From SAR202 cluster bacterium (lineage in GTDB: Bacteria; Chloroflexota; Dehalococcoidia; SAR202; CAJWER01), in contig JASLXL010000058.1 in NCBI GenBank assembly GCA_030740335.1, forward strand, positions 1 to 10,379: 10,379 nt of DNA, in the 5' to 3' direction. The notes beneath the pieces were generated by a model. It made no database searches. It was not told where the DNA came from and saw only the letters and a list, made by a program, of their open reading frames with translations. Positions 1 to 6,684 of this stretch are shown in pieces (within the stretch, counting starts at the first letter, position 1; each line of letters begins with the position of its first letter). Both the position numbers and the translations under genes were made by a program.

Positions 1-64
1 CGGTGTCCGCGAGTGGGCTCTGTACGTGTTGGCTAATCTAACAATACTAGTACTACCTTGAACG

Positions 65-98
65 GGGCGGCGCGTCTTTTAAACCAGACGCGCCGCCC
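65..98. terminator. Perfect 13-bp hairpin, possible terminator of an upstream gene
   Basis: The 13-base arm at 65-77 (GGGCGGCGCGTCT) is the exact reverse complement of 86-98, with an 8-base loop (TTTAAACC). The stem is almost all G/C and stands out from the AT-richer sequence around it. No T-tract follows on either strand, so it is not a textbook intrinsic terminator. It could still end transcription of a gene lying left of the window, since all three plus-strand frames entering from the edge close by position 61 (for example TAA at 34-36 and TGA at 59-61). It could also be a transcript-stabilising hairpin or a protein-binding palindrome. The structure is certain; the role is not. Confidence 0.45.
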
Positions 99-478
99 AC
101 GTGCTTGGTTCATTGAAAAGTTGGCTATGGCCTCTCTTACCCACAGATTTATTCGACGTGGGGCCTAGGGACTAGCACTTAAATCGCCGGCGCCACTGGG
201 GGGATCCTGTAAATCTATCTTGCCCTCAGTGCCGTTTTCCTATGTGACGAGTTGCCCCAAACAGTCGTGGCACTGTACTGTTGAACAGGCCCCGACTAGA
301 TTCCATGAAGCCCGGCAAATCAGATACCGGTTGCTACCTGAACAGTTCTCCATTATGCTAGGCTCGCACTTTGAAGAGCGCGAGATATCGACTACCGACC
401 ACCCTCGCCTTGCAAGACAGAATTATTTGAGAAGCACAGTCAACAGGCTGAGGCTCCGGGAGTTGTGAGGACAGAACA
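99..478. other. Non-coding leader region upstream of the transporter operon
   Basis: About 380 bases without a gene I can support. The only plus-strand frame of any length runs from a TTG at 220 to a TGA at 466-468 (82 codons). It has no clear ribosome binding site, resembles no family I know, and has no transmembrane or signal segment. The region precedes the first permease, so the operon promoter is probably here, but I found no convincing -35/-10 pair. A Shine-Dalgarno-like GAGG at 467-470 lies 8 bases before the ATG of the first permease. Confidence 0.5.
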
Positions 479-1420
479 ATGCTTACTTACAGCATCAGAC
501 GGATTCTACTATTCGTGCCCGTGCTGTTCGTTGTTCTGTTCATCACCTTTACCCTGGGGTTCTACGCACCTGGAGACCCGCTAGAAATACAGTTTGGACA
601 AGACTTCGACCCTGACCCAGTGATCCTTGCCCGCCTGCGAAGCCTTTACGGGTTAGACAGGCCCTTCTATGTTCAGTTCGGCGACTATATATGGAAACTT
701 GTGCACGGGGACATGGGCAAATCGATCAAGCCCGGCCCAAAACGAGAGATCTGGGACAAAATTAAGGGGGCGTTCCCCATAAGTGCTCAGCTCGGCGCCG
801 CCGCGGGGGTGTTACTCGTCCTGATTGCGATTCCACTTGGGGTGCTAGCGGCTGCCAAGCAAAACACCTGGATAGATTATCTAATTGTCACGGGGTCGAT
901 TGCGGCAAGCTCGATTCACGTGATCGTGCTTGCACCAGGACTAATGGTCCTGTTTGTCCTTGTACTTGGCATCATGGATGTTCCGACTGGCTGGGAAGGA
1001 CTCTTCAGTACGAATGCCATCATCCCAGTGATGATTCTGGTCATTACCGGGATGCTGGGACCCGTTCGATTGACGCGAGCCTCGGTACTCGAGATCATCC
1101 GCCAGAACTACATCCGGACAGCTCGTGCCAAGGGCCTGTTTGAGCGCAAGGTGGTCACACGACACATGATCAAAAATGCGCTGACTCCTGTGTTGACTCA
1201 AACTGGACTCACACTTGCCGGGCTGATAACGGGGACATTCTTTATCGAACGCATTTTCGCGATTCCAGGATTCGCCGGCATGGGTATCGCTGCGTTCCAG
1301 TCACGCGACTACCCGGTCATACTCGCAACGACTATGATCGGTGCAACGATTATCATAATAGCCAATCTGCTAGTGGACCTTGGCTACGGATTGATGGACC
1401 CACGGGTCCGCATTTCGTAG
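479..1420 (+). CDS. ABC transporter permease, DppB/OppB type (B1)
   Basis: Inner-membrane subunit of a peptide/nickel/oligosaccharide-type ABC importer, forming the translocation pore with the next gene's product. The 313 residues match the usual DppB length. The N-terminus is typical: a short basic start, TM1 at about 9-29, then PGDP at 31-34. The periplasmic part carries the family pattern YGLDRPFYVQF (57-67) and the GDMGKS stretch (77-82, usually GDLGxS). The cytoplasmic EAA coupling loop, which docks on the ATPases, is at about 211-233 (YIRTARAKGL then RHMIKNAL). After it come the conserved E257 and AIPGFAGMG (261-269), and the protein ends with the typical DPRVR. The ATG has GAGG 8 bases upstream. 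It is the first gene of the transporter block, 40 bases before C1. The substrate cannot be read from a permease. Confidence 0.93.
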   Translation: MLTYSIRRILLFVPVLFVVLFITFTLGFYAPGDPLEIQFGQDFDPDPVILARLRSLYGLDRPFYVQFGDYIWKLVHGDMGKSIKPGPKREIWDKIKGAFPISAQLGAAAGVLLVLIAIPLGVLAAAKQNTWIDYLIVTGSIAASSIHVIVLAPGLMVLFVLVLGIMDVPTGWEGLFSTNAIIPVMILVITGMLGPVRLTRASVLEIIRQNYIRTARAKGLFERKVVTRHMIKNALTPVLTQTGLTLAGLITGTFFIERIFAIPGFAGMGIAAFQSRDYPVILATTMIGATIIIIANLLVDLGYGLMDPRVRIS

Positions 1421-1458
1421 GCACATACCACCATTCTCAACACCGAAAGGCCATCTCG

Positions 1459-1488
1459 ACGTGAGTGAACAAGACGTGAGTGAACAAG
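1459..1488 (+). repeat. Perfect 15-bp tandem duplication over the C1 start codon
   Basis: The unit ACGTGAGTGAACAAG occurs at 1459-1473 and again at 1474-1488 without a mismatch. Because 15 is a multiple of three, the frame is kept and the N-terminus reads M-SEQD-V-SEQA. It places two in-frame GTG codons, at 1461 and 1476. The GAAAGG at 1445-1450 lies 10 bases before the first GTG and 25 before the second, so the first is the better start. Confidence 0.85.
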
Positions 1489-2447
1489 CTGTATCGACCT
1501 CCGGTATCGAAGACTTCGAATTCGTAAAACAGCGTAACCTATGGCTCGACGCCCTTGAGCGCCTGATCCGCAACAGGACCGCGATGTTTGGACTGGTCAT
1601 TTGTTCAATAATCATCTTCATCGCAATTTTCGGCAGCACTTTGGCTCCAAGAGACTACCTGCGGACAAACATCAGCAACATCGCTGGCGGACCCAGCACC
1701 GAGAACTGGCTGGGGACCGACCTGGTTGGCCGAGACGTGATCAGTCGTTTGATGCACGGCGCAAGGACGGCCGTCTTCGCAGCAGCAATCACCGTCATTC
1801 TCGGCAATATTATCGGCATCAGCGCCGGTGCGTTGGCGGGCTACCTGCGTGGTTTAGTCGACGATCTCATCATGAGAATCACAGACATCCTGTTTAGCTT
1901 CCCTGACTTCCTATTCGCAGCCTTCCTTTCCGCTTCATTACGGACCCCTGTAGTAAAACTTCTTGGACAGTTAAAGCAAAAGACTGGATGGGAGTTTCTA
2001 GAGCAGACCATATTCCTCGATTACATGATCCTCTTCGGCGCGCTTGCGATGGTCAACTGGTCTGGAACCGCCCGCCTGGTGCGCGGCCAAATTCTTTCAC
2101 TGCGTGAACAGGACTTCGTGCGCGCCGAGATAGCGCTGGGGATGCCAACCTGGCTGATAATCAGAAAGCATCTCATCCCAAACTCCATCGCCCCGGTGGT
2201 CGTGGGCGTAAGCGCGGGTATCGGCGGGATACTGCTCTTGGAGTCGTCCTTGAGCTTTCTTGGTCTTGGAATACAGCCACCGGCAGCTAGCTGGGGGGAC
2301 ATGATCAACACCGCCCTGCCGCTGTGGAGGCAATTCCCGTGGCTAGTTCTCCTCCCAGGAGGAACGCTCGCAATAGCGGTGTTTGGATTCAACTATCTCG
2401 GGGACGGAATTAACGACGCATTGAATCCGAGGCAGATTCAGAGATAA
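1461..2447 (+). CDS. ABC transporter permease, DppC/OppC type (C1)
   Basis: Partner permease of B1. At 328 residues it is slightly longer than a typical DppC, partly because of a hydrophilic N-terminal tail of about 40 residues. TM1 spans about 42-62. The periplasmic hallmark GTDLVGRD is at 85-92, followed by SRLMHGART. The RITDxLFSFPDFL stretch (139-151) is family-typical. The EAA loop is at 219-241 (FVRAEIALG, RKHLIPN). The C-terminal signatures ESSLSFLGLGIQPP (261-274) and NYLGDGINDALNPR are nearly canonical. The GTG start at 1461 is preceded by GAAAGG; a second GTG at 1476 comes from a 15-bp tandem duplication. A 65-base AT-rich spacer separates it from ATPase D. Confidence 0.93.
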   Translation: MSEQDVSEQAVSTSGIEDFEFVKQRNLWLDALERLIRNRTAMFGLVICSIIIFIAIFGSTLAPRDYLRTNISNIAGGPSTENWLGTDLVGRDVISRLMHGARTAVFAAAITVILGNIIGISAGALAGYLRGLVDDLIMRITDILFSFPDFLFAAFLSASLRTPVVKLLGQLKQKTGWEFLEQTIFLDYMILFGALAMVNWSGTARLVRGQILSLREQDFVRAEIALGMPTWLIIRKHLIPNSIAPVVVGVSAGIGGILLLESSLSFLGLGIQPPAASWGDMINTALPLWRQFPWLVLLPGGTLAIAVFGFNYLGDGINDALNPRQIQR

Positions 2448-2512
2448 GCGTTACTGCAGACGATATGTCGATGAAATATCCAGTTCAATGATTATAGAAA
2501 TGCGAGGTTAGC

Positions 2513-3493
2513 GTGGCTGAAGCGGTTCTGGAAATCAAGAACTTGGAGACACACCTCGCCTCACGAGAAGGCGCGGTGAAGGCGGTGAACGACGTCTCAT
2601 TTACCCTTCTACAGGGCGAGACGCTTGGCATCGTTGGCGAATCAGGTTCAGGTAAGACTATGACGGCCTTGTCCATCATGGGACTTGTGCCAAATCCTCC
2701 AGGCGAAGTCGTCGGCGGCAGTGTGGTCCTTGACGGTGAGAACCTCACCGAACTGAGTGACGACGAGGTTCGCAAGCGGCGCAGCACAAAAATGGGCATG
2801 GTATTTCAGGACCCCGCCACATCGCTAAATCCCACGATGAAGGTAGGCCCGCAGATCGCCGAGACGATGCAACAGCAACTTGGCTTTGACGAAGCGACGG
2901 CGCGCCAACGCACGGTCGAGATCCTGGAACGGGTGGGTATTCCGTCCCCCGAATCTCGTTACTACGACTATCCATTTCAGTTCAGCGGCGGAATGCGGCA
3001 GCGTGCAATGATCGCTATCGCACTTTCCTGTGACCCTTTGCTCCTCATTGCCGACGAACCCACGACCGCTCTGGATGTGACTGTACAAGCACAGCTCCTT
3101 GACCTGGTAAGGGACCTTAAGACTGAGCTTGGCATGTCCGTTATCTGGATCACCCACGACCTGGGAGTCGTCGCTGACCTATGCGATCGGGTGGCGGTGA
3201 TGTATGCTGGCCATATCGTCGAGACGGGCTCTGTAGACCAAATGTTCACATCGCCAAAACACCGGTACACGTCACTGCTGCTTAAATCGCTCCCATCCAT
3301 GGAGAAGAGGAGTTCGGACAGGCTTACGGCGATTGCTGGCCTGCCACCGTCCCTGGCGAACCTGAAGCCGGGGTGCCCCTTTGCACCTCGCTGCGATGCA
3401 CCGATTGATCGGTGCCTGGAAGAGAATCCCGTTCTCACGGAATCCGGAGATAACCGTTTCGCTGCATGTTGGAACACCCTCAATGACAGTTAG
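2513..3493 (+). CDS. Opp/Dpp ABC transporter ATP-binding protein, OppD/DppD type
   Basis: Cytoplasmic ATPase that powers the importer as a heterodimer with the next gene's product. All motifs are intact: Walker A GESGSGKT (42-49), Q-loop Q99 in VFQDPATSLNP, ABC signature FSGGMRQR (157-164), Walker B ending LLLIADEP (176-183) with catalytic E182, D-loop TALD (185-188), and switch H215 in ITHD. The C-terminal oligopeptide-transporter domain (about 240-326) has four cysteines at 288, 294, 301 and 319. This spacing is repeated exactly in the partner ATPase, and iron-sulfur clusters have been reported in this domain of some Opp/Dpp ATPases. The GTG start at 2513 has GAGG at 2504-2507. The usual OppD/DppD length is about 320-340 residues. 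Confidence 0.95.
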   Translation: MAEAVLEIKNLETHLASREGAVKAVNDVSFTLLQGETLGIVGESGSGKTMTALSIMGLVPNPPGEVVGGSVVLDGENLTELSDDEVRKRRSTKMGMVFQDPATSLNPTMKVGPQIAETMQQQLGFDEATARQRTVEILERVGIPSPESRYYDYPFQFSGGMRQRAMIAIALSCDPLLLIADEPTTALDVTVQAQLLDLVRDLKTELGMSVIWITHDLGVVADLCDRVAVMYAGHIVETGSVDQMFTSPKHRYTSLLLKSLPSMEKRSSDRLTAIAGLPPSLANLKPGCPFAPRCDAPIDRCLEENPVLTESGDNRFAACWNTLNDS

Positions 3494-3559
3494 AGAATCT
3501 AGCACCCGCTACTGAGAAACTTCCAGCACTCAAACGAGAAATAAATACAGGAAACCGAA

Positions 3560-4558
3560 GTGTCATCTGAGAACAAAAGCGACAAGCTACTAGAAATCCG
3601 GAATCTGCAAACCCACTTCCAGGTCGGAACGAAGGGCGTGATCTTCGGCCTGGGCGCTGTGAAACAGACGGTGCAAGCTGTGGACGGCGTGGACCTCGAG
3701 ATCATGAGGGGCGAGACCCTGGGGTTGGTTGGCGAGAGCGGCTGTGGGAAATCGACCCTCGGCTACACCATCCTGCAACTCGAACAGGCCACCAGCGGCG
3801 AAGTTATCTACGACGGTCAAAGCCTCGTCGGTTTGAAAAGAAGCGAACTCCGCGCCGCCCGGCGCAAAATGCAGATCATATTCCAGGACCCATATTCGGC
3901 TCTGGACCCCCGCATGACAATAGGCAATGCTATCGCGGAACCTCTACGTGTCCATGAGATCGTGCCCAGAGACGACATCCAGGACCGAGTAGAAGAGTTG
4001 CTCAAGATCGTGGGGCTCAACCCTTATTTCAAGAATCGCTATCCACACGAGTTCAGCGGAGGTCAGCAGCAGCGAATTGTCATCGCCAGGGCGCTCTCGG
4101 TCGAACCTGAATTCATCGTCTGCGACGAGCCCATCTCCGCACTCGACGTGTCGATCCAGGCTCAGATTATCAACCTTCTCGAGGAGTTACAGGACAAGTT
4201 TGGTCTTACCTACTTGTTCATCTCCCATGACCTGCGCGTGGTACGGCACATCAGCGACCGGGTGGCAGTCATGTACCTTGGCAAGATCGTGGAGCAGGCT
4301 GATCAGGATGAACTTCACTCCAATCCGCTCCACCCATATAGCCAGGCACTACTATCCAGCGTTCCAGTTTGGGACCATGCGGCGACCAAGGATCGCAAGC
4401 GGATAATTCTCGAAGGAGACGTGCCCAGCCCGATCGATCCTCCAAGCGGATGTCGCTTCCGCACCAGGTGCCCAATAGCACAGCCGAGTTGCGCGGATAG
4501 CTTGCCCCTCCTCAGAGAGGTGAGAGAAAATCACCAGGTGGCCTGCCACCTGGTCTAG
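3560..4558 (+). CDS. Opp/Dpp ABC transporter ATP-binding protein, OppF/DppF type
   Basis: Second ATPase of the importer. The order after the D gene and the short insertion before strand 2 (about residues 23-38) fit the OppF/DppF branch. Walker A is GESGCGKS (58-65), the Q-loop Q109 lies in [13 protein letters not shown], the signature is FSGGQQQR (165-172), Walker B is FIVCDE (185-190) with catalytic E190, the D-loop is SALD (193-196), and the switch is H223 in ISHD. The C-terminal domain has cysteines 298, 304, 311 and 329, in the same spacing as in the D subunit. The GTG start at 3560 has an AGGA-type site at 3548-3551. The last codons (4533 onward) also form a perfect hairpin, and the TAG at 4556-4558 lies 12 bases before the probable CTG start of permease B2, in the same frame. 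Confidence 0.95.
   Translation: MSSENKSDKLLEIRNLQTHFQVGTKGVIFGLGAVKQTVQAVDGVDLEIMRGETLGLVGESGCGKSTLGYTILQLEQATSGEVIYDGQSLVGLKRSELRAARRKMQIIFQDPYSALDPRMTIGNAIAEPLRVHEIVPRDDIQDRVEELLKIVGLNPYFKNRYPHEFSGGQQQRIVIARALSVEPEFIVCDEPISALDVSIQAQIINLLEELQDKFGLTYLFISHDLRVVRHISDRVAVMYLGKIVEQADQDELHSNPLHPYSQALLSSVPVWDHAATKDRKRIILEGDVPSPIDPPSGCRFRTRCPIAQPSCADSLPLLREVRENHQVACHLV
4533..4554 (+). promoter_or_regulatory. Perfect hairpin at the F / B2 gene junction
   Basis: The arm ACCAGGTGGC (4533-4542) is the exact reverse complement of GCCACCTGGT (4545-4554), leaving CT in the centre; as RNA this is a stem of 9 or so pairs with a small loop. It covers the last codons of the F ATPase (HQVACHLV) and ends 6 bases before the GAGGA ribosome binding site of the next gene. 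No T-tract follows, so termination is unlikely. It may tune expression between the ATPase genes and the second permease pair, by mRNA processing, 3'-end protection or modulation of ribosome access. The role is inferred. Confidence 0.45.
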
Positions 4559-4560
4559 AC

Positions 4561-4573
4561 GAGGAATATACTG
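4561..4573 (+). promoter_or_regulatory. Ribosome binding site deciding a CTG start for B2
   Basis: GAGGA at 4561-4565 is followed after 5 bases (ATATA) by CTG at 4571, in frame with the permease. The other in-frame starts, TTG at 4607 and GTG at 4610, lie about 40 bases from this site and would delete the basic N-terminus and half of TM1. The first in-frame ATG (4688) would delete TM1 entirely. CTG at 4571 is therefore the best start, though rare. An ATA at 4568 is only 2 bases from the site and is less likely. Confidence 0.55.
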
Positions 4574-5455
4574 CGCTCCCTGCTCCTTCTGGCTTACCGG
4601 GTCATTTTGGTGTTCGTCCTCGTCTCTTTTTTCAGTTTCGTCGCGCTTGACCAGCCAGTGTTGCGTCAACTCTACACCTCGCTAGCCATGGTAGGGACCT
4701 CCTCGGTAAACCTGTTTCACTTCTTGACAAACTTCTCCGAGGTAGGTGACCGCCTAGCCAACGTGGGCCTTGCATACCTGCGAAGCATGGTACTGCTGCT
4801 GCTCTCAGTGGCCCTCGGCTCCGGCATGGGCCTCCTTCTCGGTTTCGCCGCCGGGATGCGCCCCAACTCCCCGCAGGCTACCGCAGTGTCCGCGATAAGC
4901 TTCGTAGGGGTTCTGACGCCAAGCTTCCTGACCTCTCTGTTCGTGATGTTAGCCTTCGTGCGGTACATCAGCCCCGCCGTCGGCATACGTTTCATCCTCC
5001 TCAGCCCTTCGGTCTCGGTGTTCGACTTCCGCCGCCTGTTGGCGCCTGCGATCGTGCTTGCCGTAAGGCCCCTGGCGTACGTCACACAGGTGACCATCGG
5101 CGCCCTGCAGGAGGTAATCTACACGGACCACGTCCGGACGGCCCACGCAAAAGGCTTGCCACCTCGTGTAGTGCTATCGCGCCACGTCCTTCGCAACGTA
5201 GCGCTGCCAGTCCTAACCAGCATCAACTCATCTATGTACTTCTCGCTGAGCAGCCTACTTGTGGTCGAGTGGCTCTTCAACTGGTCAGGGATCGGCCTAC
5301 AGCTGCTGGAGGCCGTGTCTAAACGGGACGCGGAAACCGCGAGCTACTTGCTGGTCTCGGTAGGCCTCACAATGCTCCTGATCAACACAGTTGTAAAGAT
5401 AGTCATGCGCCACATCGACCCCCGGGTGGCTGAATCTGAATCGGTGATATCGTGA
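4571..5455 (+). CDS. Divergent DppB-type ABC permease (B2), probable CTG start
   Basis: Second B-type permease of the block; 294 residues if started at CTG 4571, 282 if started at TTG 4607. The longer form begins (M)RSLLLLAYRVIL, the basic residue plus hydrophobic start usual for DppB TM1 (about 3-26). The EAA loop is clear at about 184-209 (DHVRTAHAKGLP, then SRHVLRN), followed by VEWLFNWSGIG in place of the usual VExxFxxPGxG, and a C-terminal HIDPRV. It lacks the GDLGxS and YGLDxP motifs that B1 keeps, so its periplasmic face differs and it is no recent copy of B1. It lies 12 bases after the F ATPase stop, and its TGA overlaps the ATG of the 31-codon mini-ORF. It most likely pairs with C2. 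Confidence 0.85.
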   Translation: MRSLLLLAYRVILVFVLVSFFSFVALDQPVLRQLYTSLAMVGTSSVNLFHFLTNFSEVGDRLANVGLAYLRSMVLLLLSVALGSGMGLLLGFAAGMRPNSPQATAVSAISFVGVLTPSFLTSLFVMLAFVRYISPAVGIRFILLSPSVSVFDFRRLLAPAIVLAVRPLAYVTQVTIGALQEVIYTDHVRTAHAKGLPPRVVLSRHVLRNVALPVLTSINSSMYFSLSSLLVVEWLFNWSGIGLQLLEAVSKRDAETASYLLVSVGLTMLLINTVVKIVMRHIDPRVAESESVIS

Positions 5456-5550
5456 TGGCCAACAATACAGAGGCACACAAGGTGTTACTCCGACAGAATG
5501 TCCATAGCTTGCTCAACCATCGGATCTCACTAGCAGGTGATCGCAGTTGA
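5455..5550 (+). CDS. 31-codon mini-ORF coupled between B2 and C2
   Basis: The ATG at 5455-5457 shares its A with the B2 stop (TGATG). The mini-ORF's own TGA at 5548-5550 shares its A with the ATG of C2 (again TGATG). The 31-residue product starts MANNTEAHKV, is basic, and has no transmembrane segment. Its middle, LLNHRISLAG, resembles the cytoplasmic stretch just before TM1 in many DppC permeases (pattern LLRNRLALAG). It could be a translational coupling peptide, the severed N-terminus of a C-type permease, or chance. The overlaps at both ends argue that ribosomes pass through it. I do not recognise a function. Confidence 0.4.
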   Translation: MANNTEAHKVLLRQNVHSLLNHRISLAGDRS

Positions 5551-6662
5551 TGCAAACAGCGGTTGTACCCGAGGCCAGTATCTGGTGGCTGAGCCAGGGC
5601 TGGTTCCTGCTCGGCGGCGCACTACTGGTCATAGCGGCGAGTCTGAGCCTCCGGCAGTGGGGGGGCAGCCTCATCAGGGCCTACCGCCCCCAACGCCTCA
5701 CGCTCGGAAGTCCCGATGAGTTGGTTCCCCCCACCGGCGCCCTGAGGAGATTTACGCCGGGGGTCGTGCGCATTTTCAGCAACGCACCAATGTTGGCTGG
5801 ACTCGTGATCACCGGCTTTTTGTTGGTTGCATTCGTAGTGCCTGGAGTATTGGCACCATACGGACCCGAGGAGACCGGCAAGACGCTCCAGTTGATCCGC
5901 GGCAAGATCACTGCACGGCCATTCCCTCCCAGCCCCCCCTATCCGATGGGCACAGACATGCGGGGTCGAGACCTGTTGAGCCGGATCCTGTTCGGAACCC
6001 GTCATACCCTCACCATATGTCTGGCCGTGGCGGCGCTCAGGCTTGCAATCGGCATTATCTTGGGGGGCATCTCGGGCTGGAAAGGAGGGATAATCGGCCA
6101 GCAGATCCTATCGCTAGGCACGGTCTCGGCATCCATACCCAGCCTATTATTCGCCTTCGTATTCATACTTGCCATCGGTCCGTCGCACGGCTTCGGCGTG
6201 TTCCTCCTGGGCCTGGGTCTGACAGGCTGGGCGGAGCTGACGAACACGATAAACGCCGCGGTCAGGTGGGTCAAATCGCAACGATACATGGAGGGCGCCC
6301 TGGCAATCGGCTCCACGCCGGGCCACATCGCTCGCCGGCACCTTCTGCCTAACATCATGCCCCAGCTTCTGCCGGCAGTGTCACTCGAGATAAGCGCGGT
6401 ACTACTGACCCTGGGCGAACTGGGGTTCCTCGGAATCTTCATCGGGGAGAGGTTCTACGGGTACGTCCCGCAGACCATCCGGACCCTCACCAGTACTGAG
6501 TGGGCCGGGATGTTGGCTGGGACGCGGCTGTCGCTATTCCAATGGCCGTGGCTGCCGTTGTCTCCGGCGCTGGCGTTCCTAGTAGCTATCCTTGGACTCA
6601 ATCTCCTGGCCATGGGCCTGCGAATATATCTGGACCCGATGCAGTCACGGCTTCGAAACTAG
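5550..6662 (+). CDS. DppC-type ABC permease with an extra N-terminal TM segment (C2)
   Basis: C-type partner of B2; 370 residues from ATG 5550, well above the usual 280-320. A TTG directly before the ATG is a possible alternative, and an in-frame TGA at 5538 blocks anything longer. The core is family-typical: TM1 at about 79-101, GTDMRGRD at 134-141 followed by SRILFGTR, EAA loop at 246-268 (YMEGALAIG, RRHLLPN), then LGELGFLGIFIG and a C-terminal LDP. Unusual are the first 78 or so residues, which hold an additional hydrophobic segment (about 17-34) and a polar linker rich in Arg and Pro. The long segment before GTD (about 105-133) is proline-rich. AGGTG at 5535-5539 is a plausible ribosome binding site. 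The next gene starts 22 bases downstream. Confidence 0.88.
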   Translation: MQTAVVPEASIWWLSQGWFLLGGALLVIAASLSLRQWGGSLIRAYRPQRLTLGSPDELVPPTGALRRFTPGVVRIFSNAPMLAGLVITGFLLVAFVVPGVLAPYGPEETGKTLQLIRGKITARPFPPSPPYPMGTDMRGRDLLSRILFGTRHTLTICLAVAALRLAIGIILGGISGWKGGIIGQQILSLGTVSASIPSLLFAFVFILAIGPSHGFGVFLLGLGLTGWAELTNTINAAVRWVKSQRYMEGALAIGSTPGHIARRHLLPNIMPQLLPAVSLEISAVLLTLGELGFLGIFIGERFYGYVPQTIRTLTSTEWAGMLAGTRLSLFQWPWLPLSPALAFLVAILGLNLLAMGLRIYLDPMQSRLRN

Positions 6663-6684
6663 AGCCCACGAAAGGAGCCCCCAA

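Noticed and set aside
113..141. TTGAAA at 113-118 as a -35 box for the operon promoter
   Set aside because: The sequence 17 bases downstream does not resemble TATAAT.
220..468. 82-codon plus-strand ORF from a TTG in the leader region
   Set aside because: Weak start, no ribosome binding site, no recognisable motif or family pattern, and ordinary length for a chance open frame.
2448..2512. AT-rich spacer before ATPase D as a possible internal promoter (TTATAG near 2491)
   Set aside because: No matching -35 element at the right distance; likely just an intergenic spacer inside the operon.
6592..6684. Extended N-terminus of propeller paralogue 1
   Set aside because: It overlaps the end of permease C2 and lacks a ribosome binding site; ATG 6685 has a good AAAGGAG site and aligns with paralogue 2.
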